Below are positions 25,139-33,791 of a stretch of 64,000 nucleotides of DNA, piece by piece. How positions within the stretch are numbered: the stretch's first letter is position 1; each line of letters starts with the position of its first letter. The stretch comes from Olivibacter domesticus (lineage in GTDB: Bacteria > Bacteroidota > Bacteroidia > Sphingobacteriales > Sphingobacteriaceae), in NCBI RefSeq assembly GCF_900109575.1, contig NZ_FOAF01000012.1, forward strand, positions 1 to 64,000, read 5' to 3'. Below the pieces are notes generated by a model. That model searched no databases. It had not been told where the DNA came from and worked only from the letters and a program-made list of their open reading frames with translations. A program made the position numbers and the translations under genes.

Positions 25139-26092
25139 TTAAACAGTCCAGCCGTACGGTATATATATGTTATCAAAGGTGCCATCTTCATATAAATCTA
25201 CCAACGCATAGCCATTTTTAGTGGCATAACGATCTCCTTTCCACCAGTTACCGCTGACAGCACCATTACTGATGTAGGTTACACCCTGATATTTGACTTC
25301 ATCATTTAAGTGAATATGCCCACTTAGAGCCAATTTTACTTGAGGATATTTTGTAAAAAGTGTCACTACACGTTCCGCATCATTTAATATGGCCCCCCCA
25401 CCCAATTGATAACCTGTATCCGTTTTTCCAAGATGTCCTACTACCAAAGGAGCTGCCGACAAGATTGGTGCATGTGATAAAATAACGGTATGTTTTTCTT
25501 TATTTGCTTCCAAATCCTGCTCCAACCATTCAAATTGCGCGTCGTCTAGCTGGCAAGCATACCATTGTCCATCTGTACTGCGTGGCTGTATGCTATCCAA
25601 CACGACAAAATGCCATCCTGATTGATCAAAGCTACGATAAGGTTTTTGCAGGCGCATCATATCCAGCGCATAATTCTTTCCATAAAGCGGATCTATTTTC
25701 TGACCGAAACCCCAGCAGTCATGATTGCCAATGCAATATTCGATAGGAAGACTATTTTCTCCCGTCATCAATTGATGCCAAAGTTTCCACTGCGTTTCTA
25801 CCCGATCTTTTGGCTGCTTTAATGCGTCCATAATACAATCGCCCGTATTGATAATGAGTGTTGGCCGATCTGCCTGTGATTGTACATGGTGTAAACAACT
25901 GGCTAAGCCCTTTGGAGCATTTAACTCTGGTTGCATATGTACATCTGTTAAGTGGGCAAAACGTAAAGCACGCTTGGCTGTTCCCGCATTATTACCGTCC
26001 TCTGTTAACACATTAGCGAAGGCCGATTTCCCCAACAATAAGCCTGTGAGGCCGCCTATACTCAAATTTTTCAGTAATGATCTACGATTCAT
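25139..26092 (-). CDS. Tat-exported metallophosphoesterase
   Basis: A 317-residue calcineurin-like phosphoesterase. The N-terminus MNRRSLLKNLSIGG carries a twin-arginine motif, so it is probably exported folded. Metal-binding motifs: AHLTDVHMQPEL (about residues 47-58), INTGDCIMDA (about 81-90), CIGNHDCWGFG (about 117-127), ILSHAPILS (about 204-212) and LSGHIHLND (about 255-263). Its layout matches the two phosphoesterases at 41875 and 42856. The motif set fits cyclic-nucleotide or glycerophosphodiester phosphodiesterases, but the substrate is unknown. It is convergent with pafA. Confidence 0.9.
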   Translation of the reverse strand: MNRRSLLKNLSIGGLTGLLLGKSAFANVLTEDGNNAGTAKRALRFAHLTDVHMQPELNAPKGLASCLHHVQSQADRPTLIINTGDCIMDALKQPKDRVETQWKLWHQLMTGENSLPIEYCIGNHDCWGFGQKIDPLYGKNYALDMMRLQKPYRSFDQSGWHFVVLDSIQPRSTDGQWYACQLDDAQFEWLEQDLEANKEKHTVILSHAPILSAAPLVVGHLGKTDTGYQLGGGAILNDAERVVTLFTKYPQVKLALSGHIHLNDEVKYQGVTYISNGAVSGNWWKGDRYATKNGYALVDLYEDGTFDNIYIPYGWTV

Positions 26093-26506
26093 CTGCTTTT
26101 ATTTTATGATCTATTAAACACGAAGGATATTAATAATTGTGCTCTTAGGATAAAGGCAAATTTATATGAGCCAATGTTAAGTTAATATGAAGATTTCTTT
26201 GTGTTTTCATCCCTTAATCGGCATTGGTAACCGATTAATACCATTAAAGAGGTTATAATGCATATATCAACTTAGTGAATCTTTATTTTATGGTTATTTT
26301 GTTACAAAAACTGACAAACATTTTACCATTTTCATAATACGCATCTACCAGCGGTTGGTGTGCAATTAAAAGAATAAGAGATATGATAAAAAAAAGAGAA
26401 CACCCGTGCAAACCACCTTAAAGAAGATAGAAGCTTATAGACAACATTTATACTTATTTATTTTTTAACATTTTAATTTTTTCAATTATGCAATAGATAC
26501 GCAAAC
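26093..26506. other. Intergenic region before the FN3 protein
   Basis: About 410 bases of AT-rich sequence between divergent genes. I see no gene, repeat or conserved structure. Confidence 0.4.
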
Positions 26507-27115
26507 ATGGGCTTTAGCAAAATATCAGATGATACTTTAGCCACATTAGGTGTTACAGTTATCACCGCGATGACAGATAACCCTCATTTTGAAACGCCTT
26601 TACCAGCATTGGCTGATGTACAGTTAATTGTTGACGATTTTCGCGATAAGTTAGCCAGTACCCGAAAAGGAAGCCCACTGAATACCAGTGAGAAAAATCA
26701 CAGTAGACAACTGTTAGAAAGCGAACTTAAAAAATTAGCCTTCTATGTTAATACAGTAGCAAACGGTGCTCTTCACATTGTTTTAAGTTCTGGTTTCCCG
26801 GCAAAACAGTTGCGCACATCAATGGATATTCCTTTGTTTCCTGAACGGCTACGTCTCTTGGACACTCCACAAAGCGGACAACTGCGCTTTGATTTTAATA
26901 TGGCAAAAAGTGCTTGGGAATACGAATACAGCTATGCTACATTTGTAGATGATAACGGTATACCGCAATGGGGTAACATTTTGACGACCACATCCTCGCG
27001 CAACAATATCATTGCCCCTTTAGAAGCGGGGAGCATCTGCCGTGTACGAGTGCGATCGCGCAATGGCAAAGGCGTGAGCGACTGGAGCGAACCTGTTAGC
27101 CGCATGGCCAGGTAA
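26507..27115 (+). CDS. Fibronectin type III domain-like protein
   Basis: A 202-residue protein of unknown function without a signal peptide. The N-terminal half is helical (LADVQLIVDDFRDKLASTRK, ending in LESELKKLAFYVNTVANG). The C-terminal half resembles one FN3 beta-sandwich, with WEYEYSYATFVDDNGIPQW and ICRVRVRSRNGKGVSDWSEP (about residues 178-197), a typical FN3 G-strand and WS-like end. Similar short proteins are common in Bacteroidota as hypothetical proteins; some lie near type VI or phage-like structures, which are absent here. It is monocistronic with a hairpin after the stop. Confidence 0.65.
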   Translation: MGFSKISDDTLATLGVTVITAMTDNPHFETPLPALADVQLIVDDFRDKLASTRKGSPLNTSEKNHSRQLLESELKKLAFYVNTVANGALHIVLSSGFPAKQLRTSMDIPLFPERLRLLDTPQSGQLRFDFNMAKSAWEYEYSYATFVDDNGIPQWGNILTTTSSRNNIIAPLEAGSICRVRVRSRNGKGVSDWSEPVSRMAR

Positions 27116-27121
27116 TTCTTG

Positions 27122-27143
27122 GGGACGGGCAGAAGCTCGTCCC
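27122..27143 (+). terminator. Terminator after the FN3 protein
   Basis: Stem GGGACGGGC/GCTCGTCCC (one G-T pair) with an AGAA loop, followed by TGCTTTATT. The T tract is imperfect. Confidence 0.6.
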
Positions 27144-27227
27144 TGCTTTATTAGGTTTTTATTACACCTATCTAAACTAGTATTCATGGCTTTTTAATAT
27201 ATTGCTGCTGTTTTTTCAAGGAAACTT

Positions 27228-27809
27228 ATGTTTGAGGTATTATTTGAACACATTGACAAAAAAATTACGCTTACAAAAGAGGAAGAGAATAAATTAACAC
27301 CGTTTTTCATTCCAAAAAAGTATCGTAAAAGACAATATGTGCTTCAGCAAGGAGATATATGTAAGTACATAGCTTTCGTAGAAAAGGGTATGCTCCGATC
27401 TTTTCAAGTAGATGATAAAGGTAATGAGCACGTTATTCAATTTGCACCTGAAGGTTGGTGGATTGCCGACAATTACAGCTTCTTAACAGGGAGTCCCAGC
27501 AGTTACGACATTGATGTACTGGAAGATGCCGAAGTATTACTAATTACCCAGACCGCTCTGGAGGAAATGCTCCAAGCTATTCCCGTGATGGAACGTTACA
27601 TGCGCATACTCATGCAAAACAGCTTGATTAGTATGCAGAACCGTATTGCCTGTACACTAGGTTCAAATGCTGAAGAACGGTATCAGGGAGTGCTCAAAGC
27701 ATTACCTAATATAGCCCAACGGGTTCCCCAACATATGTTAGCTTCTTTTTTAGGCATCACCCCTGAAACCTTGAGTAGAGTAAGAAGGCAGTTATTAAAA
27801 AATAGTTGA
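27228..27809 (+). CDS. Crp/Fnr family transcriptional regulator
   Basis: A 193-residue regulator. The cyclic-nucleotide-like sensor fold (about 20-115) contains YVLQQGDICKYIAFVEKGML and VIQFAPEGWWIADNYSF. The helix-turn-helix at the C-terminus (about 160-190) reads HMLASFLGITPETLSRVRRQ. This is the common Bacteroidota Crp-like type that does not bind cAMP by the E. coli residues and whose ligand is usually unknown. It lies just upstream of three small redox enzyme genes on the same strand and may control them. Confidence 0.9.
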   Translation: MFEVLFEHIDKKITLTKEEENKLTPFFIPKKYRKRQYVLQQGDICKYIAFVEKGMLRSFQVDDKGNEHVIQFAPEGWWIADNYSFLTGSPSSYDIDVLEDAEVLLITQTALEEMLQAIPVMERYMRILMQNSLISMQNRIACTLGSNAEERYQGVLKALPNIAQRVPQHMLASFLGITPETLSRVRRQLLKNS

Positions 27810-27950
27810 ATTGTTGCGTGGTCAAATATGTTGAATTGTCATTAGATTCCGCACTAAAATCTTGATCTAAATCAATAAATTTCTTATTCTATATCAAGGG
27901 AGAAAAACCTAATGGGCGCTACCTTTGTAGTGTTAAATCAAAGGAGCAAC

Positions 27951-28616
27951 ATGATGAAGACAAAACAGACCATAGCTATCATCGGTGCAACCGGAAGTAT
28001 GGGAACTGCCATAGCAAAATGCTTGGCTCAAGCTTCTTACCGTTTACTATTAATGGGGTCAGATGAAAATAAGCTTCAGAACTTACAAGATAATATAAAA
28101 CAGTTGAATGCAGCCGCCGACGCAGATTGGTTACTGTGCCCTATAGACGCCAGTTGGGAAGCGGATATTATTATTCTAGCAGTTCCTTATATAGCGGAGA
28201 AAGAACTAGCACCAAAAATAGCGGCAGTAGCTACGGGAAAAATTGTGATCAGTATATCCAATCCAATAACCGCCGATTTTACAGGGTCATTACTGCCCGA
28301 TCATACAAGTGCAGGAGAAGAATTGCAGCAGCTCTTACCACATTCAAAAATAATAAAAACTTTTAATACCACTTTTGCAGCCAATTTTGGTCAGCCTGTA
28401 TTTGCAGGGAATACTGCCGATTGTTTTCTTGCGGGAAACAGTGACGAGGCTTTACAGCAAACGGCGGTGCTAGTAGAAGCAGTAGGATTTAAACCAATCA
28501 TCACCGGTGATATAAAGAAAAGCCGCACATTAGAGAATATGCAGATTCTTCTTATGCAATTGGGCATAAAAAATCATTATAACTGGCGCGCCGGTTGGAA
28601 AATCCTACATGATTAA
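27951..28616 (+). CDS. NAD(P)-binding reductase (NADPH:F420 reductase-like)
   Basis: About 221 residues. A Rossmann fold starts with IAIIGATGSMGTAIAKCLA (about residues 6-24), and the IIILAVPYIAEKELAPKIA segment (about 74-92) and KIIKTFNTTFAANFG (about 140-154) are typical of the F420 oxidoreductase coenzyme-binding domain family. Such proteins often act with a dinucleotide but without F420 in Bacteroidota. The start ATG at 27951 is chosen because AAGGAG lies six bases upstream, unusual in this region where ribosome sites are weak. It is followed after 63 bases by the dioxygenase gene; both are probably in one transcript. Confidence 0.82.
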   Translation: MMKTKQTIAIIGATGSMGTAIAKCLAQASYRLLLMGSDENKLQNLQDNIKQLNAAADADWLLCPIDASWEADIIILAVPYIAEKELAPKIAAVATGKIVISISNPITADFTGSLLPDHTSAGEELQQLLPHSKIIKTFNTTFAANFGQPVFAGNTADCFLAGNSDEALQQTAVLVEAVGFKPIITGDIKKSRTLENMQILLMQLGIKNHYNWRAGWKILHD

Positions 28617-28679
28617 ACGGGATATTATTTCCCATGGGTAAACAAGCAATTATTAAGCATTTTGGCAGGAGAAATAAGT

Positions 28680-29513
28680 ATGAACAGTCTAGGCGCATTT
28701 AATCAATATACCGATTCATTAAAACAAGATGGTTACTTAATGCCGGTACTTTTTATCGGTCATGGATCACCCATGAACGGTATCGAAAACAATATATATA
28801 GTCAAACATGGGCAGCAATGGCAGAAAAGATCCCTACACCAAAAAGTGTGTTGGTCATTTCCGCACATTGGTTAAGCAAAGGAACTCAGGTAACAGCGAT
28901 GGATTTTCCAAAGACGATACATGACTTCGGTGGATTCCCTAAAGCATTATACGAAGTGCAATATCCGGCCCCTGGAAACCCAAATTTAGCAGCTGAGACG
29001 GCAAAATTAATCAAAAGTACGGACGTAGTGCTCGATCATGATTGGGGACTAGATCATGGCGCTTGGACAGTTATTCGTCACATGTATCCAGATGCCAGCA
29101 TACCCGTTCTTCAATTAAGTATAGACTACAGCAAAGATGCCCGTTACCATTATGAATTAGCAAAACAGTTATACGAGCTAAGAAAAAAAGGTGTACTTAT
29201 TATAGGCAGCGGCAATATGGTGCACAACCTGCGTATGGTTTCCTGGCAGCATATAGATGAAGTTAACTATGGTTATGATTGGGCTGTTCAAATGAACACT
29301 ATTTTTAAAGACCTGATAGCTAACGGTCACCATGATAATTTAATTCGATACGATCGATTAGGAAGCGAAGCATTACTGGCCATACCAACGCCCGATCATT
29401 ATTTCCCGCTTATATACACACTTGCCTTACAAGGCAAAAAAGATGACGTACAGTTTTTTAATGACTATGCCGTTGGCGGATCTTTAACCATGACATCAGT
29501 GAAGATTGGTTGA
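28680..29513 (+). CDS. ygiD: 4,5-DOPA-extradiol-dioxygenase-like protein
   Basis: A class III extradiol ring-cleavage dioxygenase homologue of the YgiD/DODA type, 277 residues from ATG 28680 (AGGAG nine bases upstream). Metal-binding and active-site histidines are seen in LFIGHGSPMN (about residue 23), VISAHWLSKG (about 61) and LDHDWGLDHGAWTVIRHMY (about 118-136). The late NMVHNLRMVSW and PTPDHYFPLIY motifs also match. It would cleave catechols with oxygen using one zinc or iron. In bacteria it is often next to pirin or reductase genes in oxidative-stress clusters; its true substrate is unknown. Confidence 0.88.
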   Translation: MNSLGAFNQYTDSLKQDGYLMPVLFIGHGSPMNGIENNIYSQTWAAMAEKIPTPKSVLVISAHWLSKGTQVTAMDFPKTIHDFGGFPKALYEVQYPAPGNPNLAAETAKLIKSTDVVLDHDWGLDHGAWTVIRHMYPDASIPVLQLSIDYSKDARYHYELAKQLYELRKKGVLIIGSGNMVHNLRMVSWQHIDEVNYGYDWAVQMNTIFKDLIANGHHDNLIRYDRLGSEALLAIPTPDHYFPLIYTLALQGKKDDVQFFNDYAVGGSLTMTSVKIG

Positions 29514-29570
29514 ACGGTTAAGTCGGCAGAATAGTAAAAAGCATCAACATATTTAGTACTTAACAATATC

Positions 29571-29605
29571 TTGATACTTGATACTTGATACTTGATACTT
29601 GATAC
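29571..29605 (+). repeat. Five tandem copies of TTGATAC
   Basis: Five perfect seven-base repeats in a row, 20 bases before the start of the next gene. A tandem array in a promoter or leader can change copy number by slippage and alter expression. Confidence 0.9.
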
Positions 29606-29625
29606 TTTAAAAAAATAAAATAAAC

Positions 29626-30282
29626 ATGATGAAAATTGCATTAATTGGCGCCACAGGATTTGTTGGCAGAGTCGTTTTAAACGAATTATTAACACGTGAC
29701 GAAGCGGTAACAGCTTTGGTACGCGATCCTTCAAAACTCGATGTTACAGACGAAAAGCTCCACACTATTAAAGTAGATGTAACAAACACAGCAGCGTTAG
29801 CGCAAGCCGTAGAAGGTTACGATGTAGTTATTAGCGCTTACAATGCTGGTTGGACAAACCCTAACCTGTACAATGATTTTCTAGAAGGTGCGAAAGCTAT
29901 TCAAGAAGGTGTTAAACAAGCAGGAGTAAAACGTATTATTGTTGTTGGTGGAGCCGGAAGCTTATATACCACAGAAGGCATACAACTAGTTGATACGCCA
30001 GGATTTCCCAATGAATGGAAACCAGGAGCCACTGCCGCACGCGATTATTTAAATATACTCAAAGAAGAAAAAGAACTAGATTGGACATTTTTAAGTCCTG
30101 CCCCTGAAATGCATCAAGGTTTACCAAGAGAACGCACAGGTACTTACCGACTAGGAACAGATTATCCGGTGGCCGATCAAAATGGTAGAAGCTGGATCAC
30201 AGTGGACGATCTCGCAGTAGCTATCGTTGACGAAGCACTTCATCCAAAACATCTTAAACAACGTTTTACTGTTGGATATTAA
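29626..30282 (+). CDS. NAD(P)H-binding oxidoreductase (atypical SDR)
   Basis: A 218-residue cytosolic protein of the NAD(P)-binding atypical short-chain dehydrogenase family (NmrA/YwnB-like). The nucleotide motif is IALIGATGFVGRVVLNELL (about residues 4-22), followed by VVISAYNAGWTNP (about 66-78) and RIIVVGGAGSLY (about 102-113), typical of proteins that bind NADPH but lack the full SDR catalytic triad. Functions in the family include quinone or flavin reduction and redox sensing. A tandem heptamer array lies directly upstream and a strong hairpin follows the stop. It appears to end the small redox cluster. Confidence 0.88.
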   Translation: MMKIALIGATGFVGRVVLNELLTRDEAVTALVRDPSKLDVTDEKLHTIKVDVTNTAALAQAVEGYDVVISAYNAGWTNPNLYNDFLEGAKAIQEGVKQAGVKRIIVVGGAGSLYTTEGIQLVDTPGFPNEWKPGATAARDYLNILKEEKELDWTFLSPAPEMHQGLPRERTGTYRLGTDYPVADQNGRSWITVDDLAVAIVDEALHPKHLKQRFTVGY

Positions 30283-30322
30283 TTGAAACACATCCAATTT
30301 GGTATTCATTAAATAGTATAAG

Positions 30323-30360
30323 CAGGCATACGGTCAGCATTGCATCCAACCGTATGCCTG
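30323..30360 (+). terminator. Terminator-like hairpin
   Basis: Perfect 12-base arms CAGGCATACGGT and ACCGTATGCCTG around a 14-base loop, after the oxidoreductase gene and before a convergent gene. The T tract (TCTATTATAATT) is weak. Confidence 0.65.
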
Positions 30361-30407
30361 TCTATTATAATTCACGCCCTATACCACTCGTTCAAGACTT
30401 AACCATG

Positions 30408-30629
30408 CTATCCTTCTTCATATAGACGGACAACTTTAAAGCCTGCAAATTGCAGACAATGTACAATTTCGGAAGCACATAAACCCACTCCTTCCACGAT
30501 CAAAAGATTGTAAATAGAATCGAAATCTACGGTCCATTTTTTCAAACCTTCGATACCTTTCAAAAGCGGATCAATTACCTTTAAAGCTGAGGTAGTATCT
30601 AAACTTGTTTTAAATTTTAACGTTTCCAT
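30408..30629 (-). CDS. HMA-like small protein without the CxxC metal site
   Basis: A 73-residue protein with the length and strand pattern of a heavy-metal-associated (CopZ-like) domain: METLKFKTSLDTT, then helices, WTVDFDS, and FAGFKVVRLYEE at the end. In metal-binding members the first loop has the form T-N-x-C-x-x-C; here it reads TSLDTTSALKV, with no cysteine. The two cysteines present (CASEIVHC) lie in the second helix. It may therefore be a structural or signalling relative rather than a metal chaperone. It lies 64 bases downstream of the antiporter gene on the same strand. Confidence 0.6.
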   Translation of the reverse strand: METLKFKTSLDTTSALKVIDPLLKGIEGLKKWTVDFDSIYNLLIVEGVGLCASEIVHCLQFAGFKVVRLYEEG

Positions 30630-30693
30630 ACAATCTAATTTTATTTATAAACTCATTTATTATATCTCCCAGACCCTATTAAAAGGGTATGGA

Positions 30694-32970
30694 TCATGCA
30701 GGTTTTATAATCAGTACCGAAGGTGTTTCGGATAACCAAACGCTTCGTGTTTCAATAGACTTTTTCCAACTGTTCAGGCTGATAATCATTAAATCCTGTT
30801 GAACCAAGGATTCCATTTTCATTTTATCACTATGCGTCCATACAATATGTTCAGGCGCAACCTGCTGAATAGCCCTTATTGATTCTTTAAATTCGACATC
30901 ATGCTTTATCACACCCATCACATCCAATAAAGTGATTTTCACCTGTCCGTTGTGAATAAGTTTCTGTATATAGATCAACAAAAAGCTATCACTTAATGAG
31001 AAAACGGGTACAATTACATTTTTTATTCCCCCCAGATTCTTATCGATCAATATGCCTGTAGGAATTTTAGTCGCCTTTAGGATTTGCTTTGTACGTTCGT
31101 CAAAGACCCCCACTGTAAATAACTTTTCTCTGCCTGTCAACGTATCATATAGGCGCTCCGGATTGATAACCCGGGTGGTAAATCCTAGAATTTTACCTAA
31201 AAAAGTACCTTCAAAAACCGACTGACCAATACCGATAAGCAATAAATCAAAATCGCCTTCATTAGCCATTTCCACAATTTCATCGTCAATACTTTGTGAT
31301 GGTTTAAAGAGTGATATTACTGGCTGACTAAGGCTATTAGCTTCTTCTTTTATTGGAGCAAAACTTTCCCTCTCATATTCTCCCACATTAAAATTATTAA
31401 GCTCATTGCCTGGAGAAAGGTGCAGAGCCGTAATAGTAGCAGATTCTTTAGATTTACGAATCATTGAATGCGCCAAACGAACGAGTAGCCTTCCTGTTGC
31501 CGGACTTCCAAAAGATATTAATATATTGTATTTATCTTTCATGCTTAGCGCAACCGAAGTTTCATCCTCTTCATTTTTAAAGAACTTATTGATCAGATCC
31601 AATGCTGGCCCTGTCATAAATGTAGTAATGAGCGCCATCAAGACAAGCATAGCAAACATTTGTGGACTAAGGACGCCTAAATCATACCCTATATTTAAAG
31701 CGACAAGCTCCATAAGGCCTCTTGTGTTCATCAATGCCCCTATCGTTAAACTACTATGCCAGTTTTGTCCTACAAAGCGGGCAGCTACCGCGCTCCCTAC
31801 AAATTTACCAACCACAGCCACCAATATAACAATACCGCACATCTGCCACAATCCAGCTTCATTGAGGAGGCCAATTTGCGTTCTCAACCCCGTAAACACA
31901 AAAAATAAAGGTAATAATAGCACCAGTGCTACATCCTCTACTTTATCAATAAAAATATTTCTAAAATTGACATTGGCAGGCATAATTACCCCAGCCATAA
32001 AGGCCCCAAAGAGCGCATGTATACCGATAACCTCGGTGCACCAGGCAGACACGAGGAGGGTCACAAAGAACACACCAACAATAGGTTTGCTTAACGCCTC
32101 TTTGTTGGAATAAATATCTCCCATACGTCTCAAAAACGGACGAACAACTTTCAACATCAGGAAGACATATCCTATAGCAAGTAGTATCGTATACCCAGCA
32201 CTTAATAATGATCCGGCTTTTACCACCGCAATTACTGCTGCCAATATACACCACGCAGTAATATCATCTGCTGCTGCACATGTAATCACCACCGATCCCA
32301 ATTTAGTTTTAGTTAAACCCCGCTCCTGAACAATCCTTGCCAAAACCGGGAAGGCTGTAATACTCATTGAGATCCCAATGAAAAGTGCATAAGAAATAAA
32401 GCTGACGTGGTCTGGTGCCGATTGCTGATAGATAAAATAAGCCAAGAGCACTCCTAATGCAAATGGAAAAACGATGCTAGCATGGCTAATTACAACGGCC
32501 TCATGAGCTTTATTACGCAAAACTTTTAAATCAAGTTCCATACCTACCACGAACATAAATAAGATAAGTCCGACTTGACTCATTACGCTTAAATTACCTA
32601 AAGAAGAAGCGGGAAAAAGAAAGGAAGAAAATTCCGGAAAATAGGCTCCAACAACCGAAGGCCCTAACACGATACCTGCTACAATTTCCCCAATTACGGA
32701 TGGTTGTCCGATTTTTTTACAAACAAAACCAAAAGCTCTTGCTACCAAAATAATAGCAATGATCTGTAAAAGTAAAATGGCAAAGGGGTAGGTAAAGTTA
32801 TGCGAAAGCGAAGCTAGGAAATGACTCCAGCTAGAAGATTCTGAGCTTGACATATTAACAGAGAGTCTGCCCATTTGAAAAGTCTCTCCTTTAATAATCA
32901 TTAAATAGATAAAGGCAGAAAGTCCACCAATCACCGTAATATAGAACAATAAATTTTTAATTCCCTTCAT
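30694..32970 (-). CDS. Cation:proton antiporter, CPA2 family, with C-terminal stress-domain region
   Basis: A 758-residue membrane protein. After one N-terminal hydrophobic segment there is a Na_H_exchanger domain (about 70-440) with about twelve segments, including GQPSVIGEIVAGIVLGPSV and the ion-site motif ITCAAADDITAWCILA with its Asp pair. The C-terminal 300 residues are cytosolic and resemble two universal-stress-protein-like lobes. This arrangement is common in Bacteroidota K+ or Na+/H+ antiporters. ATG 32970 (MKGIKNLLF) is preferred over an upstream GTG at 32997. Upstream is the LytS/LytTR pair, 110 bases away on the same strand. Confidence 0.9.
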   Translation of the reverse strand: MKGIKNLLFYITVIGGLSAFIYLMIIKGETFQMGRLSVNMSSSESSSWSHFLASLSHNFTYPFAILLLQIIAIILVARAFGFVCKKIGQPSVIGEIVAGIVLGPSVVGAYFPEFSSFLFPASSLGNLSVMSQVGLILFMFVVGMELDLKVLRNKAHEAVVISHASIVFPFALGVLLAYFIYQQSAPDHVSFISYALFIGISMSITAFPVLARIVQERGLTKTKLGSVVITCAAADDITAWCILAAVIAVVKAGSLLSAGYTILLAIGYVFLMLKVVRPFLRRMGDIYSNKEALSKPIVGVFFVTLLVSAWCTEVIGIHALFGAFMAGVIMPANVNFRNIFIDKVEDVALVLLLPLFFVFTGLRTQIGLLNEAGLWQMCGIVILVAVVGKFVGSAVAARFVGQNWHSSLTIGALMNTRGLMELVALNIGYDLGVLSPQMFAMLVLMALITTFMTGPALDLINKFFKNEEDETSVALSMKDKYNILISFGSPATGRLLVRLAHSMIRKSKESATITALHLSPGNELNNFNVGEYERESFAPIKEEANSLSQPVISLFKPSQSIDDEIVEMANEGDFDLLLIGIGQSVFEGTFLGKILGFTTRVINPERLYDTLTGREKLFTVGVFDERTKQILKATKIPTGILIDKNLGGIKNVIVPVFSLSDSFLLIYIQKLIHNGQVKITLLDVMGVIKHDVEFKESIRAIQQVAPEHIVWTHSDKMKMESLVQQDLMIISLNSWKKSIETRSVWLSETPSVLIIKPA

Positions 32971-33080
32971 AGCAAATATGAGTACGATGCTACTCACTTA
33001 TGCTAAATTAACACACGAAAGATTTTTTTTATAAGGAACGATAGATTTTTGTAACCAACAAGATGAATTTTGTAATAAAC

Positions 33081-33791
33081 CTAGCTTGTATAATTTTCGA
33101 AGAAAGTTTTACGATAATGTTCATTCAATGCAAATTGTAAACGCTTGCCTTCCGTATCCAATATATTAGTATTAATCGTCTCGGAAGTATAAGTAGCAAT
33201 AACGTGTTTGGCCAGTATAGTTTGTCTATTAACCCGAATGAATATCCTTCTAGGCAACAATTTCATCAGATCATCAAAAGAAATATTTTTGAGGATGATC
33301 TCGGTATCGTTTCGAAGCATTGCTCGCTTATCACGCTTATCGGTATCGGCCACTGTGATATATAATAATTCATTAAAATAAAGAAAGGTTTTACCTTTAT
33401 TACTGTTTATATGTATAAACTCTTCAGGCGCTTCTTGTTTTTCTAAATATAATTTTGCCTTTTGCAAAGCCTTTTCCAGCCGATCCTGCTTAATAGGTTT
33501 CCTTATATAATCTATAGCCTCAAGATCAAACGCTTCCGCAGCATATTGCTTGTAGGCTGTAGAAAAAATGACCAATTTCCCTTGAAGGTGTTTAGCAACT
33601 TCTAATCCATTTATGCCGGGCATTTCAATATCGAGAATACAAACGTCAAAATCCAAATCATTGATTTCTTTCAAAAATTTCGTTGGGTCATTGTACGCTT
33701 TTACCACCTCGACATATTCAATTTGTTCGCACAGGCGCCTTAAATAAGTAAGCCCCGGTAACTCGTCGTCTATTAATACACATCTAACCAT
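33081..33791 (-). CDS. LytTR-family response regulator
   Basis: A 236-residue two-component regulator. The receiver domain has VLIDDELPG (about residues 5-13), the phospho-acceptor Asp in CILDIEMPGINGLE (about 52-65), FSTAYKQYAAEAF and the Lys of IRKPIK. The LytTR domain (about 135-232) has LYITVADTD and IFIRVNRQTILAKHVI. Its start overlaps the stop of the kinase gene by eight bases (ATGGTTAG), so the two are translationally coupled. The antiporter gene follows on the same strand and is a plausible target. Confidence 0.92.
   Translation of the reverse strand: MVRCVLIDDELPGLTYLRRLCEQIEYVEVVKAYNDPTKFLKEINDLDFDVCILDIEMPGINGLEVAKHLQGKLVIFSTAYKQYAAEAFDLEAIDYIRKPIKQDRLEKALQKAKLYLEKQEAPEEFIHINSNKGKTFLYFNELLYITVADTDKRDKRAMLRNDTEIILKNISFDDLMKLLPRRIFIRVNRQTILAKHVIATYTSETINTNILDTEGKRLQFALNEHYRKTFFENYTS

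Noticed and set aside
29571-29605. CRISPR-like array
   Set aside because: The seven-base units are contiguous with no spacers and no cas genes are present.
31406-32113. 235-residue plus-strand frame inside the antiporter gene
   Set aside because: It is the antisense shadow of a well-supported membrane antiporter.
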